64,000 nucleotides of DNA from Acetivibrio cellulolyticus CD2 (lineage in GTDB: Bacteria; Bacillota; Clostridia; Acetivibrionales; Acetivibrionaceae): NCBI RefSeq assembly GCF_000179595.2, contig NZ_JH556658.1, positions 521,403-585,402 on the forward strand, written 5' to 3'. A model generated the notes under the pieces. That model worked only from the letters and a program-made list of their open reading frames with translations, was not told where the DNA came from and searched no databases. Below, piece by piece: positions 16,613-25,707 of this stretch (the stretch's first letter is position 1; the number at the start of each line of letters is the position of its first letter). The position numbers were made by a program, and so were the translations under genes.

Positions 16613-18769
16613 GTGGGGGACGTTAGAGATCGCGATAATCCTGCTGAATTTAAACTAAAGCTGAATATGAAAGAAAATAGGTTGTTCTTGAAAACGTTTT
16701 TGCTATTTAGTGCGGCTGTTTTGATTTCTCTTTATGTAGGTTCTAAAGACTATACTTTTTTTCATTCGATAATAGAGTTGGTTGGAATATTTATTGGTAT
16801 AAGTATTGCAAGTATTGCGTACCATAGTTCAAAGCTGTTAAAAAATGGAGCTTTCTTATATCTGGGAGCGATGTTTTTATTTATAAGTCTGTTTCAAATA
16901 ATTCATATGTTTACCTATAAAGGTGTTAACATTTTTCCTTGGAATGATTACAATTTAGCTATTCAAATTTCGATTGCATGTAAGTACCTTGAGGCATTTT
17001 CATTACTAGTCATGTTTTTCATACCCAGTGCTGTTTTTGAAAAGAGTGAAAACTTTAAAATCATTGTTGCTATATACTTATTAGCCACATCTATTATAAT
17101 GTTATTCATAGTACGCTGGAGAATATTCCCTAGATGTGCATATGATAATGCTGAACAGACGATGTTTAAGATTGTTAGTGAATATATAGTTTTGTTTTTG
17201 TATGTTTTAATTACGATAATGTTATATGCAAAAAAACACAATTTTGAGCACAGATTATTTAATTGCATGTTTTCATTTATTGCTATAAAACTATTGGCAG
17301 AGGTATTATTTGTGTCAGGTGCTCAAGTAAATGATACAGCCAATATTCTAGCACATTTCATAAGATTATTTGCTTATTGTGTAATTTTCAGGGCTATTAC
17401 TATAGGAGAAACTAACGAACCTTTGATAATTCTATATGATAAACTTGATCGGAAAAACAAAGAATTTGAGCAAAAAACAATTGAACTTGAAATGGTAAAT
17501 AGCCAGCTAAAGCTTGAAGTTGAGGAGAGTATACGGGCTGAAGAACTGTTGAGGAAAAGTGAAGAAAGATATAGGTCACTTTTGGAGTTATTGCCAGAGG
17601 CTGTATTTTTGCATGACAGGGAAAATGTTTTATTTGTAAACCAATTAGGAGTGAGACTTTTAGGTTTGGAAAATAAGCAGCAAGGCTTAGAAATCTCCTT
17701 GTTTGATTTGTTTGGTGAGGAAAATTATCATTCATTTCTACTTGAAATGGATGAGATTGTAAAGAATGGTCGCCAGGTTGCCTTTGAACAAACAGTGTTG
17801 AATAGTAACAAATGTTTCAAAGTTGAATTTGTTACAACCCCACATATAGCTGATGATAAGCATGTATTTATAAGTGTGATAAGAGATCTTGCTCAAATGA
17901 AAAAAATCAAAGAGATGGAAAAAAGTGTAGTTGAGAATAAAAGACTTCTTAAAGAAATTACTGAAAAGCATAAAATGAAGACGGATTATTTTACAAATTT
18001 GTCTCATGAATTTCGTACACCTTTGAGTATTATGCTTTGTACTCTTAAAATAATGGAATCTTTTTGTAAGTTGGAAGAAAATTTAAATGACCAGAAAGAG
18101 AAGATGGCCCAATATATCGCGTCAGTTAAAACTAATTCATACAGGTTGTTTAAGATTGCTAATAACTTTCTTGAGATAGCAAAAATAGATTCCGGTTATG
18201 GTGAACTCAAGCTTAAAAACTATAATATTGTAAGTATAGTGGAAAAAGTTACAATGTCGGTTTGGGAATATACCAGAAATAGGAGGATTAGTCTGATGTT
18301 TGATACTGATACAGAGGAGATAATTTTAGCTTGCGACATAGATAAAATAGAAATGATAGTATTAAATCTCTTATCCAATGCGATAAAATTTACAAGGGAA
18401 GGTGGGCAGATAGAAGTTAATATTTTTAATCATAAACAACATGTATTAATTTCTGTATCAGACACTGGAATTGGGATACCTGAGGATAAGCTTGATTTAA
18501 TCTTTGAGAGATTTAAGCAGGTTGACAATTCATTGGCAAAGGACTATGAAGGCATAGGAGTTGGTTTGTCACTGGTTAAGGCACTTGTCGAAATGCATGG
18601 TGGAAATATTGAAGTGGAAAGCAGTTTGGGTGTTGGATCTACGTTTAAGGTTTTATTACCAAAAAGAATATTGCCTGATGAACCGTATTTTGACAATAGT
18701 GAAATAGATGCTGAAATTGAAAGAAGTATAGATGAAAAAGTTTATATTGAGCTTTCAAATGTATTATGA
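16613..18769 (+). CDS. MASE3/PAS sensor histidine kinase
   Basis: The GTG at 16613 is chosen because AAGGGAGG precedes it by eight bases; the open frame extends further upstream without a site. About 718 aa. The order is eight-helix MASE3-type membrane sensor (about 20-265), short coiled coil (ELEMVNSQLKLEVEES), PAS domain (about 315-440, RYRSLLELLPEAVFLHDRENVLFVN), HisKA with phospho-His in NLSHEFRTPLSI (about 465), and HATPase (NLLSNAIKFTREGGQ, DTGIGIPED, GVGLSLVKALVEMHGG). No response regulator is adjacent, so it is an orphan kinase. MASE3 ligands are unknown. Confidence 0.85.
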   Translation: MGDVRDRDNPAEFKLKLNMKENRLFLKTFLLFSAAVLISLYVGSKDYTFFHSIIELVGIFIGISIASIAYHSSKLLKNGAFLYLGAMFLFISLFQIIHMFTYKGVNIFPWNDYNLAIQISIACKYLEAFSLLVMFFIPSAVFEKSENFKIIVAIYLLATSIIMLFIVRWRIFPRCAYDNAEQTMFKIVSEYIVLFLYVLITIMLYAKKHNFEHRLFNCMFSFIAIKLLAEVLFVSGAQVNDTANILAHFIRLFAYCVIFRAITIGETNEPLIILYDKLDRKNKEFEQKTIELEMVNSQLKLEVEESIRAEELLRKSEERYRSLLELLPEAVFLHDRENVLFVNQLGVRLLGLENKQQGLEISLFDLFGEENYHSFLLEMDEIVKNGRQVAFEQTVLNSNKCFKVEFVTTPHIADDKHVFISVIRDLAQMKKIKEMEKSVVENKRLLKEITEKHKMKTDYFTNLSHEFRTPLSIMLCTLKIMESFCKLEENLNDQKEKMAQYIASVKTNSYRLFKIANNFLEIAKIDSGYGELKLKNYNIVSIVEKVTMSVWEYTRNRRISLMFDTDTEEIILACDIDKIEMIVLNLLSNAIKFTREGGQIEVNIFNHKQHVLISVSDTGIGIPEDKLDLIFERFKQVDNSLAKDYEGIGVGLSLVKALVEMHGGNIEVESSLGVGSTFKVLLPKRILPDEPYFDNSEIDAEIERSIDEKVYIELSNVL

Positions 18770-18852
18770 AAGTAGTTCTATAATAAATGTCAGGATGATA
18801 AGGCGAAAAAATATAATCATTAAAAGCTAGGGGTTTTTGCCAGAAATAAAAT

Positions 18853-18886
18853 AAAGAACTTGAAGCTTTATAGCATCAAGTTCTTT
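18853..18886 (-). terminator. Terminator of tRNA-Trp
   Basis: An AAAGAACTT / AAGTTCTTT stem, followed on the minus strand by an AT-rich tail (ATTTTATTT), immediately 3' of the tRNA-Trp CCA. Confidence 0.65.
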
Positions 18887-18887
18887 T

Positions 18888-18962
<75 letters not shown>

Positions 18963-19135
18963 TCGGCGCTTTTATAGTATACAACAGGATTAAATTCATG
19001 TCAATGGGTGATTTTTGATAAAGTAAAAAAAATGTTGAATTTTTTTACTTTATATCATGCAACTACTTTGAAGTTACTTAATTATTTTGGTTATATTAGG
19101 TCTTAGGTTTTTCAATCTATACGCCATGTTTGGTA

Positions 19136-19164
19136 TTGATAAGAATCAAAAACAATGTTATACT
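19136..19164 (+). promoter_or_regulatory. Sigma-A-type promoter for the decarboxylase operon
   Basis: TTGATA (19136-19141), 17-base spacer, TATACT (19159-19164). The expected start near 19171 places the whole structured leader at 19190-19276 in the transcript. Confidence 0.7.
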
Positions 19165-19189
19165 GAAAAAAATTCAATAAAATTTAGAT

Positions 19190-19276
19190 ACGGTTGGGTG
19201 AATTCTATATTCGCTTTCAAGATGATTGGACTTCCGGGGTGGGAAGCTCGATATTTGCGAGTTTTCTACCCTTTTG
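19190..19276 (+). ncRNA. Na+-I (DUF1646-motif) riboswitch candidate, copy A
   Basis: Leader RNA shared with copies at 27459 and 31430. Shared blocks: CGGTTGRRTG, a variable hairpin, TTTCAAGA, G-(G/A)-CTTC-NN-GGGTGGG(A/G)AG, a second variable hairpin, then pyrimidine CCC-TTTT. Here hairpin one is GTGAAT/ATTCGC and hairpin two is CTCG/CGAG, both differing from the other copies but still paired. The closing GGGTG/TACCC helix runs into T's and may act as terminator. It precedes the Na+-pumping decarboxylase by 58 bases, matching the sodium theme of the Na+-I riboswitch class. Identity is inferred from gene context and remembered class description; the conservation is seen directly. Confidence 0.75.
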
Positions 19277-19333
19277 TTTTATATAAAAAAATAAAAAATT
19301 AAATAACTAAAAAACTAAGGAGATGCTAGCATA

Positions 19334-20710
19334 ATGAAAATTAATATTACGGAAACTGTTCTAAGAGATGCGAACCAATCGCTTATTGCTACCAGGATGC
19401 CGTTCTCCGATTTTGAGGGTGTTTTGGAAACTCTGGATAAAGCGGGATATTATTCACTTGAGTGCTGGGGTGGTGCTACCTTTGACTCATGTCTTAGGTA
19501 TCTGGATGAAGATCCTTGGGAAAGACTCAAAAAAATTAAGGTAAAGGTAAAGAAAACGCCTCTGCAAATGTTGCTAAGAGGTCAAAACATTTTAGGATAT
19601 AAACATTACCCTGATGATGTAGTAAGAAAATTTGTTGCACATTCTGTTGATAGTGGAATGGACATTTTTAGAATATTTGATGCCTTGAATGACTTCAGAA
19701 ATATTCAAGTAGCTATAGATGAAACCATAAAACAAAAGGCTCATGCACAAGGTTGTATCTGTTATACTACCAGCCCTATTCATAATCTTGAAAATTATGC
19801 AAAGATGGGAAAACAGCTGGAAAGCATGGGAGTCGCTTCAATATGTATTAAAGATATGGCAGGGATTATGGGGCCGCAGGAAGCATATGATCTGGTAAAA
19901 ACCTTAAAAGAATCTGTGAAGATACCGATATTTCTTCATACCCATTCCACAACAGGTTTAGGGCCGATTACTTATGTTAAAGCTGTTGAGGCAGGCTGCG
20001 ATGGTATTGATTGTGCTATATCATCTTTTTCAGGCGGAACATCTCAACCTTCAACGGAAACATTGAATTATGCATTAAAACAGACTGGCTATAATACAGG
20101 TCTGAATGAAAAAGTATTAAAGGATATAAATGACTTTTTCAAGCCTTTAAAAACGAAGTATATATCGTCCGGTCTTATGGACGCTTTTGTTTTGGGAACA
20201 GATACAGATGCTTTGGTGTATCAGGTACCCGGTGGAATGTTATCCAACCTTATTGCACAGTTGAAATCACAAAATGCTATAGAAAGACTTGATGAAGTTT
20301 TGGCAGAGACACCAAAAGTAAGAAAGGACTTGGGATATCCTCCATTGGTTACTCCCATGAGTCAGATGGTTGGAGTTCAAGCAGCTTCAAACGTGCTTTT
20401 GGGTGAAAGATATAAGAGTGTATCAAAAGAAGTAAAATCCTACTTAAGGGGAGAATATGGCCAAGCTCCTGGTGAAATTGATCCGGCTTTGGTTAAAAAA
20501 GTTCTAGGGGACGAAAAGCCAATTACAATTAGATTTGCAGACACTCTTGAACCGGAATTTGATAAAGTAAAAGAACAATTGAAGAATGTAACTAAAAGTG
20601 AAAAGGATGTCCTTTCCTATATTGCATTTCCTCAGATAGCTGAGAAGTTCTTTAAGGAAAGAGAAGAGCGTACTGCAACAAAAGTTACTTATTCAATAAT
20701 CAAAAAGTAA
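19334..20710 (+). CDS. oadA: Oxaloacetate decarboxylase alpha (carboxyltransferase) subunit
   Basis: 458 aa, ATG with AAGGAGATGCTAGCATA upstream. It is a post-LS TIM barrel of the OadA/PycB type: RDANQS near residue 12, lysine in ICIKDMAG (Lys173) expected to be carboxylated, metal-binding HTH in FLHTHSTTG (His202, His204). The C-terminal helical domain is present, but the biotinyl domain seen in many OadA proteins is absent; it is supplied by the separate gene at 21179. It transfers CO2 from oxaloacetate (or a similar carboxyl donor) to biotin. First gene of a Na+-pump operon under a structured leader. Confidence 0.9.
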   Translation: MKINITETVLRDANQSLIATRMPFSDFEGVLETLDKAGYYSLECWGGATFDSCLRYLDEDPWERLKKIKVKVKKTPLQMLLRGQNILGYKHYPDDVVRKFVAHSVDSGMDIFRIFDALNDFRNIQVAIDETIKQKAHAQGCICYTTSPIHNLENYAKMGKQLESMGVASICIKDMAGIMGPQEAYDLVKTLKESVKIPIFLHTHSTTGLGPITYVKAVEAGCDGIDCAISSFSGGTSQPSTETLNYALKQTGYNTGLNEKVLKDINDFFKPLKTKYISSGLMDAFVLGTDTDALVYQVPGGMLSNLIAQLKSQNAIERLDEVLAETPKVRKDLGYPPLVTPMSQMVGVQAASNVLLGERYKSVSKEVKSYLRGEYGQAPGEIDPALVKKVLGDEKPITIRFADTLEPEFDKVKEQLKNVTKSEKDVLSYIAFPQIAEKFFKEREERTATKVTYSIIKK

Positions 20711-20722
20711 AGGGTGATGCGT

Positions 20723-21052
20723 ATGTCTATAATTCAAAGCTTGATAGTATCTTTATTTTGCATTGCGTTGGTGTTTTTAGTGCTTTCATTTCTATTTTTT
20801 ATAGTGAAGTTATTCTCTGTTGTTTTAAAGAGCTTTTCAGGGAAGAAAAACGAAACTGTCGTTCAAAGTGTTGAACGTGCAGAAACTTCTTATTCAGTTC
20901 TGGAATCTGACGAAAATGCCTTTTCATCCGGAGAATTAAAACTTTACAATGTGGATGAGAAAACTGCAGCTATGATTATGGCAATTGTAAGTGACGAATC
21001 AAAGATACCTCTATCAGAGCTTTCTTTTAAATCAATAAGAGCTCTTGAATAA
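20723..21052 (+). CDS. OadG-like gamma/delta membrane subunit
   Basis: 109 aa from ATG 20723 (AAAGGG ends eight bases upstream; GTG 20714 and ATG 20717 lie in or near the site). One N-terminal transmembrane helix (about 7-32) is followed by a soluble tail that ends DEKTAAMIMAIVSDESKIPLSELSFKSIRALE. This layout and the AAMIMA-IVSDE segment fit the OadG/MmdD subunit that assembles and stabilises Na+-pumping decarboxylases. Lies 12 bases after oadA. Confidence 0.75.
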   Translation: MSIIQSLIVSLFCIALVFLVLSFLFFIVKLFSVVLKSFSGKKNETVVQSVERAETSYSVLESDENAFSSGELKLYNVDEKTAAMIMAIVSDESKIPLSELSFKSIRALE

Positions 21053-21178
21053 GGGATAATGAAAAAATAACTTTCTGCTCTCATATTTTGAAAACATTAT
21101 CTTTTCGTCATCTAGAGTAGAAACTTATATTTTAGTCGTACCTAACTTTTAAATTTAACATGATTAGGAGGTTTTGCA

Positions 21179-21568
21179 ATGAAATATGTTGTTACTATAA
21201 ATAATAAGAATTATGAAGTGGAAGTGGAAAAGGGACAGGCAAGTATAGTTAAGACGACAGAAGCAGCTGTGCCCAATATCCAGGTGGTTACCCAATCAGC
21301 TGCTCCTGTACAAAGTCCTGCAACGCAGGCACCTGTTACTGTTGTTGCATCAAAGGGTGAAGCTATAAAAGCCCCTATGCCTGGAACTATTTTAAATGTA
21401 AAAGTAACTGACGGGCAACGGGTTAAAAAGGGGGATGTGATTTTTATTCTTGAAGCTATGAAAATGGAGAATGAAATTACAGCACCTGTTGATGGTGTAG
21501 TTGTACAAATTGTTGTCGACAAGGGGGCGTCTGTATCTTCAGGTGATCTTCTTGCCGTAATTCAATAG
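21179..21568 (+). CDS. Biotin carboxyl carrier protein of the decarboxylase
   Basis: 129 aa with a short N-terminal domain (MKYVVTINNKNYEVEVEKG), an Ala/Pro/Gln/Val-rich flexible linker (about 35-65) and a biotinyl domain. The biotin attachment lysine is Lys95 in EAMKMEN, 35 residues from the end as in other carriers. It shuttles carboxybiotin from the alpha subunit to the membrane beta subunit. TAGGAGG precedes ATG 21179. The 126-base gap before it is the largest inside the operon. Confidence 0.9.
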   Translation: MKYVVTINNKNYEVEVEKGQASIVKTTEAAVPNIQVVTQSAAPVQSPATQAPVTVVASKGEAIKAPMPGTILNVKVTDGQRVKKGDVIFILEAMKMENEITAPVDGVVVQIVVDKGASVSSGDLLAVIQ

Positions 21569-21582
21569 TGGGGTGAGCTAAA

Positions 21583-22722
21583 ATGTTTATAGAAGCAATA
21601 CAAACTATTTGGAATGATTCGGGTTTTGCTGCAATTACCTGGCAGCAGTTACTGATGATTATAGTGTCCTGCGTTCTTATATATCTTGCTATCGTAAAAA
21701 AGTTTGAACCGCTGCTGCTGCTGCCAATTGCCTTTGGGATGCTGCTGGCTAATTTACCTCTTACCGGACTTATGGCTGGACCTGTTGAAGGTTCCACTGA
21801 TCCAGGAGGATTGCTGTATTATCTTTATAAGGGTGTTAAACTGGGTATATATCCATCTTTGATTTTTCTTGGAATTGGTGCAATGACAGACTTTGGACCG
21901 CTTATTGCAAGACCGTCAGGACTGTTTTTAGGGGCTGGAGCCCAGTTTGGAATATTCATTGCTTTTATTGTTGCAAATATTCTTGGATTTTCGCCGCAGG
22001 AAGCTGCATCTATAGGTATCATAGGTGGTGCTGACGGTCCTACGGCTATATATCTTACAACAAGACTTGCTCCTGAACTTTTGCCTGCTATAGCCATAGC
22101 GGCGTATTCTTACATGGCATTGATACCTTTGATTCAACCTCCTCTCATGAGATTATTGACAACAAAAAAGGAAAGAGAAGTAAAGATGGAGCAGCTGAGA
22201 GAAGTGTCCAAGTTAGAGAAAATATGTTTTCCTATAGTTGTTTCACTTTTCTGCATTCTTTTACTGCCATCTGTTGCTCCGTTGATAGGAATGCTTATGC
22301 TCGGCAATCTGTTTAAGGAGTCCGGTGTTGTTGAAAGGCTCTCAAATACAGCACAAAATGCCTTGATAAATATTGTAACTATTTTCCTCGGTGTTACTGT
22401 TGGTGCAACTGCAGTTGCTGACAGATTCCTAAGACCTGAAACCCTTAAGATTGTTGCTCTTGGTTTGATGGCATTTATGTTTAGTACTATTGGTGGACTT
22501 CTTTTAGGAAAGCTTATGTACTTACTGTCAGGCGGAAAAGTAAACCCTCTTATAGGTTCTGCCGGCGTATCTGCTGTTCCGATGGCTGCAAGAGTTTCCC
22601 AGGTAGAAGGTCAAAAAGCAAATCCATCAAATTACCTGCTTATGCATGCTATGGGCCCTAATGTTGCAGGGGTAATAGGCTCAGCTGTGGCAGCAGGTAT
22701 ATTGCTTGCATTATTTGGATAA
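21583..22722 (+). CDS. oadB: Na+-translocating decarboxylase beta subunit
   Basis: 379-aa integral membrane protein of the OadB/GcdB/MmdB family with about nine to eleven helices. It contains the family core [18 protein letters not shown] (around residues 144-161, with the essential Asp) and the C-terminal [16 protein letters not shown]. It decarboxylates carboxybiotin and exports Na+ (classically two per turnover). It closes the operon, giving the cell a Na+ gradient at the expense of decarboxylation. Confidence 0.92.
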   Translation: MFIEAIQTIWNDSGFAAITWQQLLMIIVSCVLIYLAIVKKFEPLLLLPIAFGMLLANLPLTGLMAGPVEGSTDPGGLLYYLYKGVKLGIYPSLIFLGIGAMTDFGPLIARPSGLFLGAGAQFGIFIAFIVANILGFSPQEAASIGIIGGADGPTAIYLTTRLAPELLPAIAIAAYSYMALIPLIQPPLMRLLTTKKEREVKMEQLREVSKLEKICFPIVVSLFCILLLPSVAPLIGMLMLGNLFKESGVVERLSNTAQNALINIVTIFLGVTVGATAVADRFLRPETLKIVALGLMAFMFSTIGGLLLGKLMYLLSGGKVNPLIGSAGVSAVPMAARVSQVEGQKANPSNYLLMHAMGPNVAGVIGSAVAAGILLALFG

Positions 22723-22834
22723 AAAATAACCAATATTATATAGAGCTAGTGAATGGAATGATTTATGAGGATGTTATTCTTGTAAGTTGGTATACAGAGT
22801 AGAAAAATCAAAACCACAATAATTTATAAGTTGG

Positions 22835-22878
22835 GTCCGTTTCAAAACTAATTTCAATTTCTTAGTTTTGAAACGGAC
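22835..22878. terminator. 16-bp perfect inverted repeat, likely terminator
   Basis: GTCCGTTTCAAAACTA (22835-22850) pairs perfectly with 22863-22878 across a 12-base loop and is followed by GCATTTTT on the plus strand. It lies 113 bases after the decarboxylase beta gene and at the very end of the minus-strand oxidase fragment, so it could end transcripts from both sides. Confidence 0.6.
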
Positions 22879-23131
22879 GCATTTTTAACTTGTTTTACAT
22901 AAATAAATCTTGAGGTCATACCTACTGGTGACTCACCATTATTAGACTGGTGAAAGGTTTTTGTACCGTTTAGTGGCCAGATGCCAGGATTATTTGCAAT
23001 AAATTCAATCTCAATTCTTCTACCGAACGGCACATAAATAGTGTCATCCATATCATGAGCAGGAATCATATAGGGTTTAATATCAGTTAGGCTAGTATGC
23101 ACTGGAAGAATATCGGCAAATAAATGGCCTG
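22854..23131 (-). pseudogene. C-terminal fragment of a multicopper oxidase-like protein
   Basis: Minus-strand frame NVLAGHLFADILPVHTSL...DTIYVPFGRRIEIEFIANNPGIWPLNGTKTFHQSNNGESPVGM. The DTIYVP-x-G-x-R-IEIEF and NPG-x-W-x-(L)-(N/H)-G motifs are those of the last cupredoxin domain of multicopper oxidases. No N-terminal part or start is present. It begins directly at the end of the DUF421 gene, and its last residues are encoded by the inverted repeat. It is a remnant, possibly left by a deletion that joined it to the DUF421 gene. Confidence 0.55.
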
Positions 23132-23827
23132 CTAAAACATTCTGGGCTTATTATCAATTGGGTCTCCAAAAAGGTCGATATTTAGCTTGCCAGTAGTATC
23201 TAATTCAGCTAAGAATACTTCTTCACTACTTGAAGCTCCGGATTTTTTTATTTCCTGGTTTAGCCATGCACTATCAAGCTTGGCGAATTTAAGGTTGTTG
23301 TATTGTATTTCACCATCGATTATTAGAGGGAGAGTTATTCCTTCGTATTGTGTATCCAGTTTTAGGTCATTAGGTGTAACAGGACGGCTCTGGGATGCAG
23401 GGATAACCGAAAGGTTGCCATCAGGCTCTATTATTGCAAACTCTACATCAGAAACCTTTGCATATCCTTGCAATCTTAACAGTGATAATAAGAAAGGGAG
23501 GTTCATTCTGTTTCTCTTTAGTGCTTCCTTGTCAACTTTTCCATTAACGATGATAATATCTGGTTTTGCATCAAAATTATAAAACCTCTTTTGTAACGAT
23601 ATCCAGCCAATGACAACAGCAACCACCGCAATAGTCAATGAACCTAAAAAAGCCTTCGAACTTATCTTAAATACAAGTGGTTCAGCAGCGACATTTGCCA
23701 GTATCATTAATGCAGTAAAATCATAAGATGTTAACTGTGATATTGATTTTTTGCCGATAAGCCTTACGCAAAACCATGAAAAAAGTAATACAATAGCACA
23801 ACGGGCTACATAAACCAAAGCTTCCAT
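23132..23827 (-). CDS. DUF421 (YetF-like) membrane protein
   Basis: 231 aa. Three N-terminal helices (about 1-75; RLIGKKSISQLTSYDFTALMILANVAAEPLV) precede the cytosolic YetF/DUF421 domain (about 85-200; LPFLLSLLRLQGYAKVSDVEFAIIEPDGNLSVI). DUF421 proteins are common in spore formers and related to B. subtilis YetF/YdfR/YrbG types; biochemical role unknown. It starts 12 bases after the DUF4363 gene, in a minus-strand operon. Confidence 0.85.
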   Translation of the reverse strand: MEALVYVARCAIVLLFSWFCVRLIGKKSISQLTSYDFTALMILANVAAEPLVFKISSKAFLGSLTIAVVAVVIGWISLQKRFYNFDAKPDIIIVNGKVDKEALKRNRMNLPFLLSLLRLQGYAKVSDVEFAIIEPDGNLSVIPASQSRPVTPNDLKLDTQYEGITLPLIIDGEIQYNNLKFAKLDSAWLNQEIKKSGASSSEEVFLAELDTTGKLNIDLFGDPIDNKPRMF

Positions 23828-23839
23828 TTCTAAACCTCC

Positions 23840-24214
23840 TTATGGTTGTGGGACAACCTTGGTAAAGTTTGTCCAAAGTTTTAATGTTGATAATGCTTGA
23901 CTAACTGTTTCTGTATCATCTTTTGTCTTTATAGCACCTTGAATTCTTGAGAGATTATCTAAAAAGAGTGAATAGTCTGCTTCCGCATAGTTAAGGGCAA
24001 GGAGGTACTTTACTTTATCCCAATCTTTAACAAGCTTATTTGCTGATTCTTCAGCTTCAGCCCACTTATCCTGTTGTGCATATTCAATTATGTTATTAAG
24101 TTCATTTACTATAGGTTGCCCTAAAGGGAAAATAATGTTTTGAGCAGTAAAGTATGCAACGAAAAGTAAAAGAATAATCCCTAAAAGAGAGTAAGTAATA
24201 GTCCTGTTACGCAA
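23840..24214 (-). CDS. DUF4363 membrane-anchored protein
   Basis: 124 aa with one N-terminal helix (about 8-28) and an extracytoplasmic helical domain (ELNNIIEYAQQDKWAEAEESANKLVKDWDKVKY...), the layout of DUF4363 proteins. These often sit beside DUF421 genes, as here on both sides. Function unknown; probably works with the DUF421 partner in the membrane. AGGAGGAAAAAATTTGC precedes the start. Confidence 0.75.
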   Translation of the reverse strand: MRNRTITYSLLGIILLLFVAYFTAQNIIFPLGQPIVNELNNIIEYAQQDKWAEAEESANKLVKDWDKVKYLLALNYAEADYSLFLDNLSRIQGAIKTKDDTETVSQALSTLKLWTNFTKVVPQP

Positions 24215-24309
24215 ATTTTTTCCTCCTTACAAAGAACCTGCTCCAGATATTAGTTTTTCAAAGTCAGACCATCTACAGAAATTAGTCTATTCCGTACTGA
24301 CCCGGATAC

Positions 24310-24720
24310 TCAGGAGTATACATCAGTTAAGTTAAATACATTTTTTTGTCTCAGTAAGGTGGTTAGCTCGTTCATGGTGTAGCGTACCTTTTTTAAATTC
24401 TTGTCAATAATCCTCCCGTTTTCAATTGCTGTAACGGGTTCACTGTTTGAGAGCTTTCTGACCCAAGCACTTTTTATATGCAGGTAGCCGGTTATAATCG
24501 CAAGAGCACCAAGAGTTAAAAGAACAGTTGCAGCAGAAGCCGTTGTGTTATTCGGTCCCATTGCAAGACTGGCTGTTACTGAACCTAAAGTTATGATTAC
24601 AGCGAAGTCGAAAAAAGTCATCTGAGAAAGACTTTTTCTACCCATAAGCCTTGCAACAAGTAAAAGAAGCAGATAGGCAACGACTGCTCTGATAATAGAA
24701 TTTATAATAATTTGAAGCAT
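24310..24720 (-). CDS. Truncated DUF421 (YetF-like) protein
   Basis: 136 aa with the three-helix DUF421 membrane region (VARLMGRKSLSQMTFFDFAVIITLGSVTASLAMG) and the beginning of the cytosolic domain (MNELTTLLRQKNVFNLTDV). The stop comes where relatives continue with E-F-A-(I/V)-(I/L)-E, as the complete paralogue at 23132 does. About 95 residues are missing. No other frame just downstream restores the domain. Either a truncated but functional membrane protein or a pseudogene. AAGGAGATATTTTT precedes the start. Confidence 0.7.
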   Translation of the reverse strand: MLQIIINSIIRAVVAYLLLLLVARLMGRKSLSQMTFFDFAVIITLGSVTASLAMGPNNTTASAATVLLTLGALAIITGYLHIKSAWVRKLSNSEPVTAIENGRIIDKNLKKVRYTMNELTTLLRQKNVFNLTDVYS

Positions 24721-24847
24721 AAAAATATCTCCTTGGTTTTTAGTTTGTTTAATACATTTTAACCAAAGGAGATTTAAATTATTGTAACAAATTTTGCGAG
24801 TATGTTTGACCTTTATATGATTTTGTTGAACGGTTAAAATACTAATT

Positions 24848-25561
24848 TTATTTTATAAATCCTAATGCGACTAATACAAAAATTGGTCCATTGAAAAACC
24901 CGTGGATAAAAATTCCAACGAGGGTGTTTTTTGTTTTATTAAATATATAAGGGATAATAATTATAACTGGGATAAGCATAATCATTAAATCAATTCCAAA
25001 AGGTATGTGAAATAATAGCCACAAAAAGGAGCATAGCAGCCATGAATATTTGCCTTGAAGCCTTGATTGGATGTACCTGCGCCACAGGATTTCCTCTCCG
25101 ATTATGTTGAAAAAGAACATTGGCAGCCATATTAGCAGCAGTAATCTTTCGTATCCTTGGAATGGCTGCATTTCCATAAACCACGGTGTTGTTGTTAACG
25201 GTTTAATACCAAAAAACTTATTCAACAAAAGTGATACTGAAAATACCAGTCCTGCGCAAATGAATACTAGGAGAAGGCCAATAATTGAATATACCATTTC
25301 CTTTTTAGAAAAAGGTCGGATGTATAATGCCTGGATTATTTGTTTCATTCCATTTCTTCCTTCAACTTTTGCCATTATCAAAGCAAAAATGAAAAGTGGA
25401 ATAAATAGAAAGTAGCCGGTAATAAACCAGTATAAAGCTGGATTTATTGAAAAGTTAGATTTCAAAAATGGAAATAATGTAAAAAGAAGAAGGATGAAAT
25501 AGGCCGTAAATGTTGTAAAAATCACAGTTGCTCTTAATGGTGATATTCGCTTTTCAAGCAT
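24848..25561 (-). CDS. CPBP-family intramembrane metalloprotease
   Basis: 237 aa, seven to eight helices. CPBP/Abi motifs are visible: EEILWRRYIQ (Glu-Glu-x3-Arg) near residue 159 and FHIPFG (x-His) near residue 189, with a second His-less C-terminal helix. These residues form the metal site of Rce1-like membrane proteases. Substrate unknown; roles include bacteriocin self-immunity and anti-sigma processing. Monocistronic. Confidence 0.8.
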   Translation of the reverse strand: MLEKRISPLRATVIFTTFTAYFILLLFTLFPFLKSNFSINPALYWFITGYFLFIPLFIFALIMAKVEGRNGMKQIIQALYIRPFSKKEMVYSIIGLLLVFICAGLVFSVSLLLNKFFGIKPLTTTPWFMEMQPFQGYERLLLLIWLPMFFFNIIGEEILWRRYIQSRLQGKYSWLLCSFLWLLFHIPFGIDLMIMLIPVIIIIPYIFNKTKNTLVGIFIHGFFNGPIFVLVALGFIK

Positions 25562-25707
25562 TTCTAATCTCCTTCCATTAGGTTATTGTATTAAGTAACG
25601 GGAGTTACAGGGTATAAACTACTTTGTTGAAGTTGTACCATGAATTTGATATTATTATAGCAAATTGAATTTATATTTCAAGAGAAAGGGATGGTGTTAA
25701 AAGAAAA

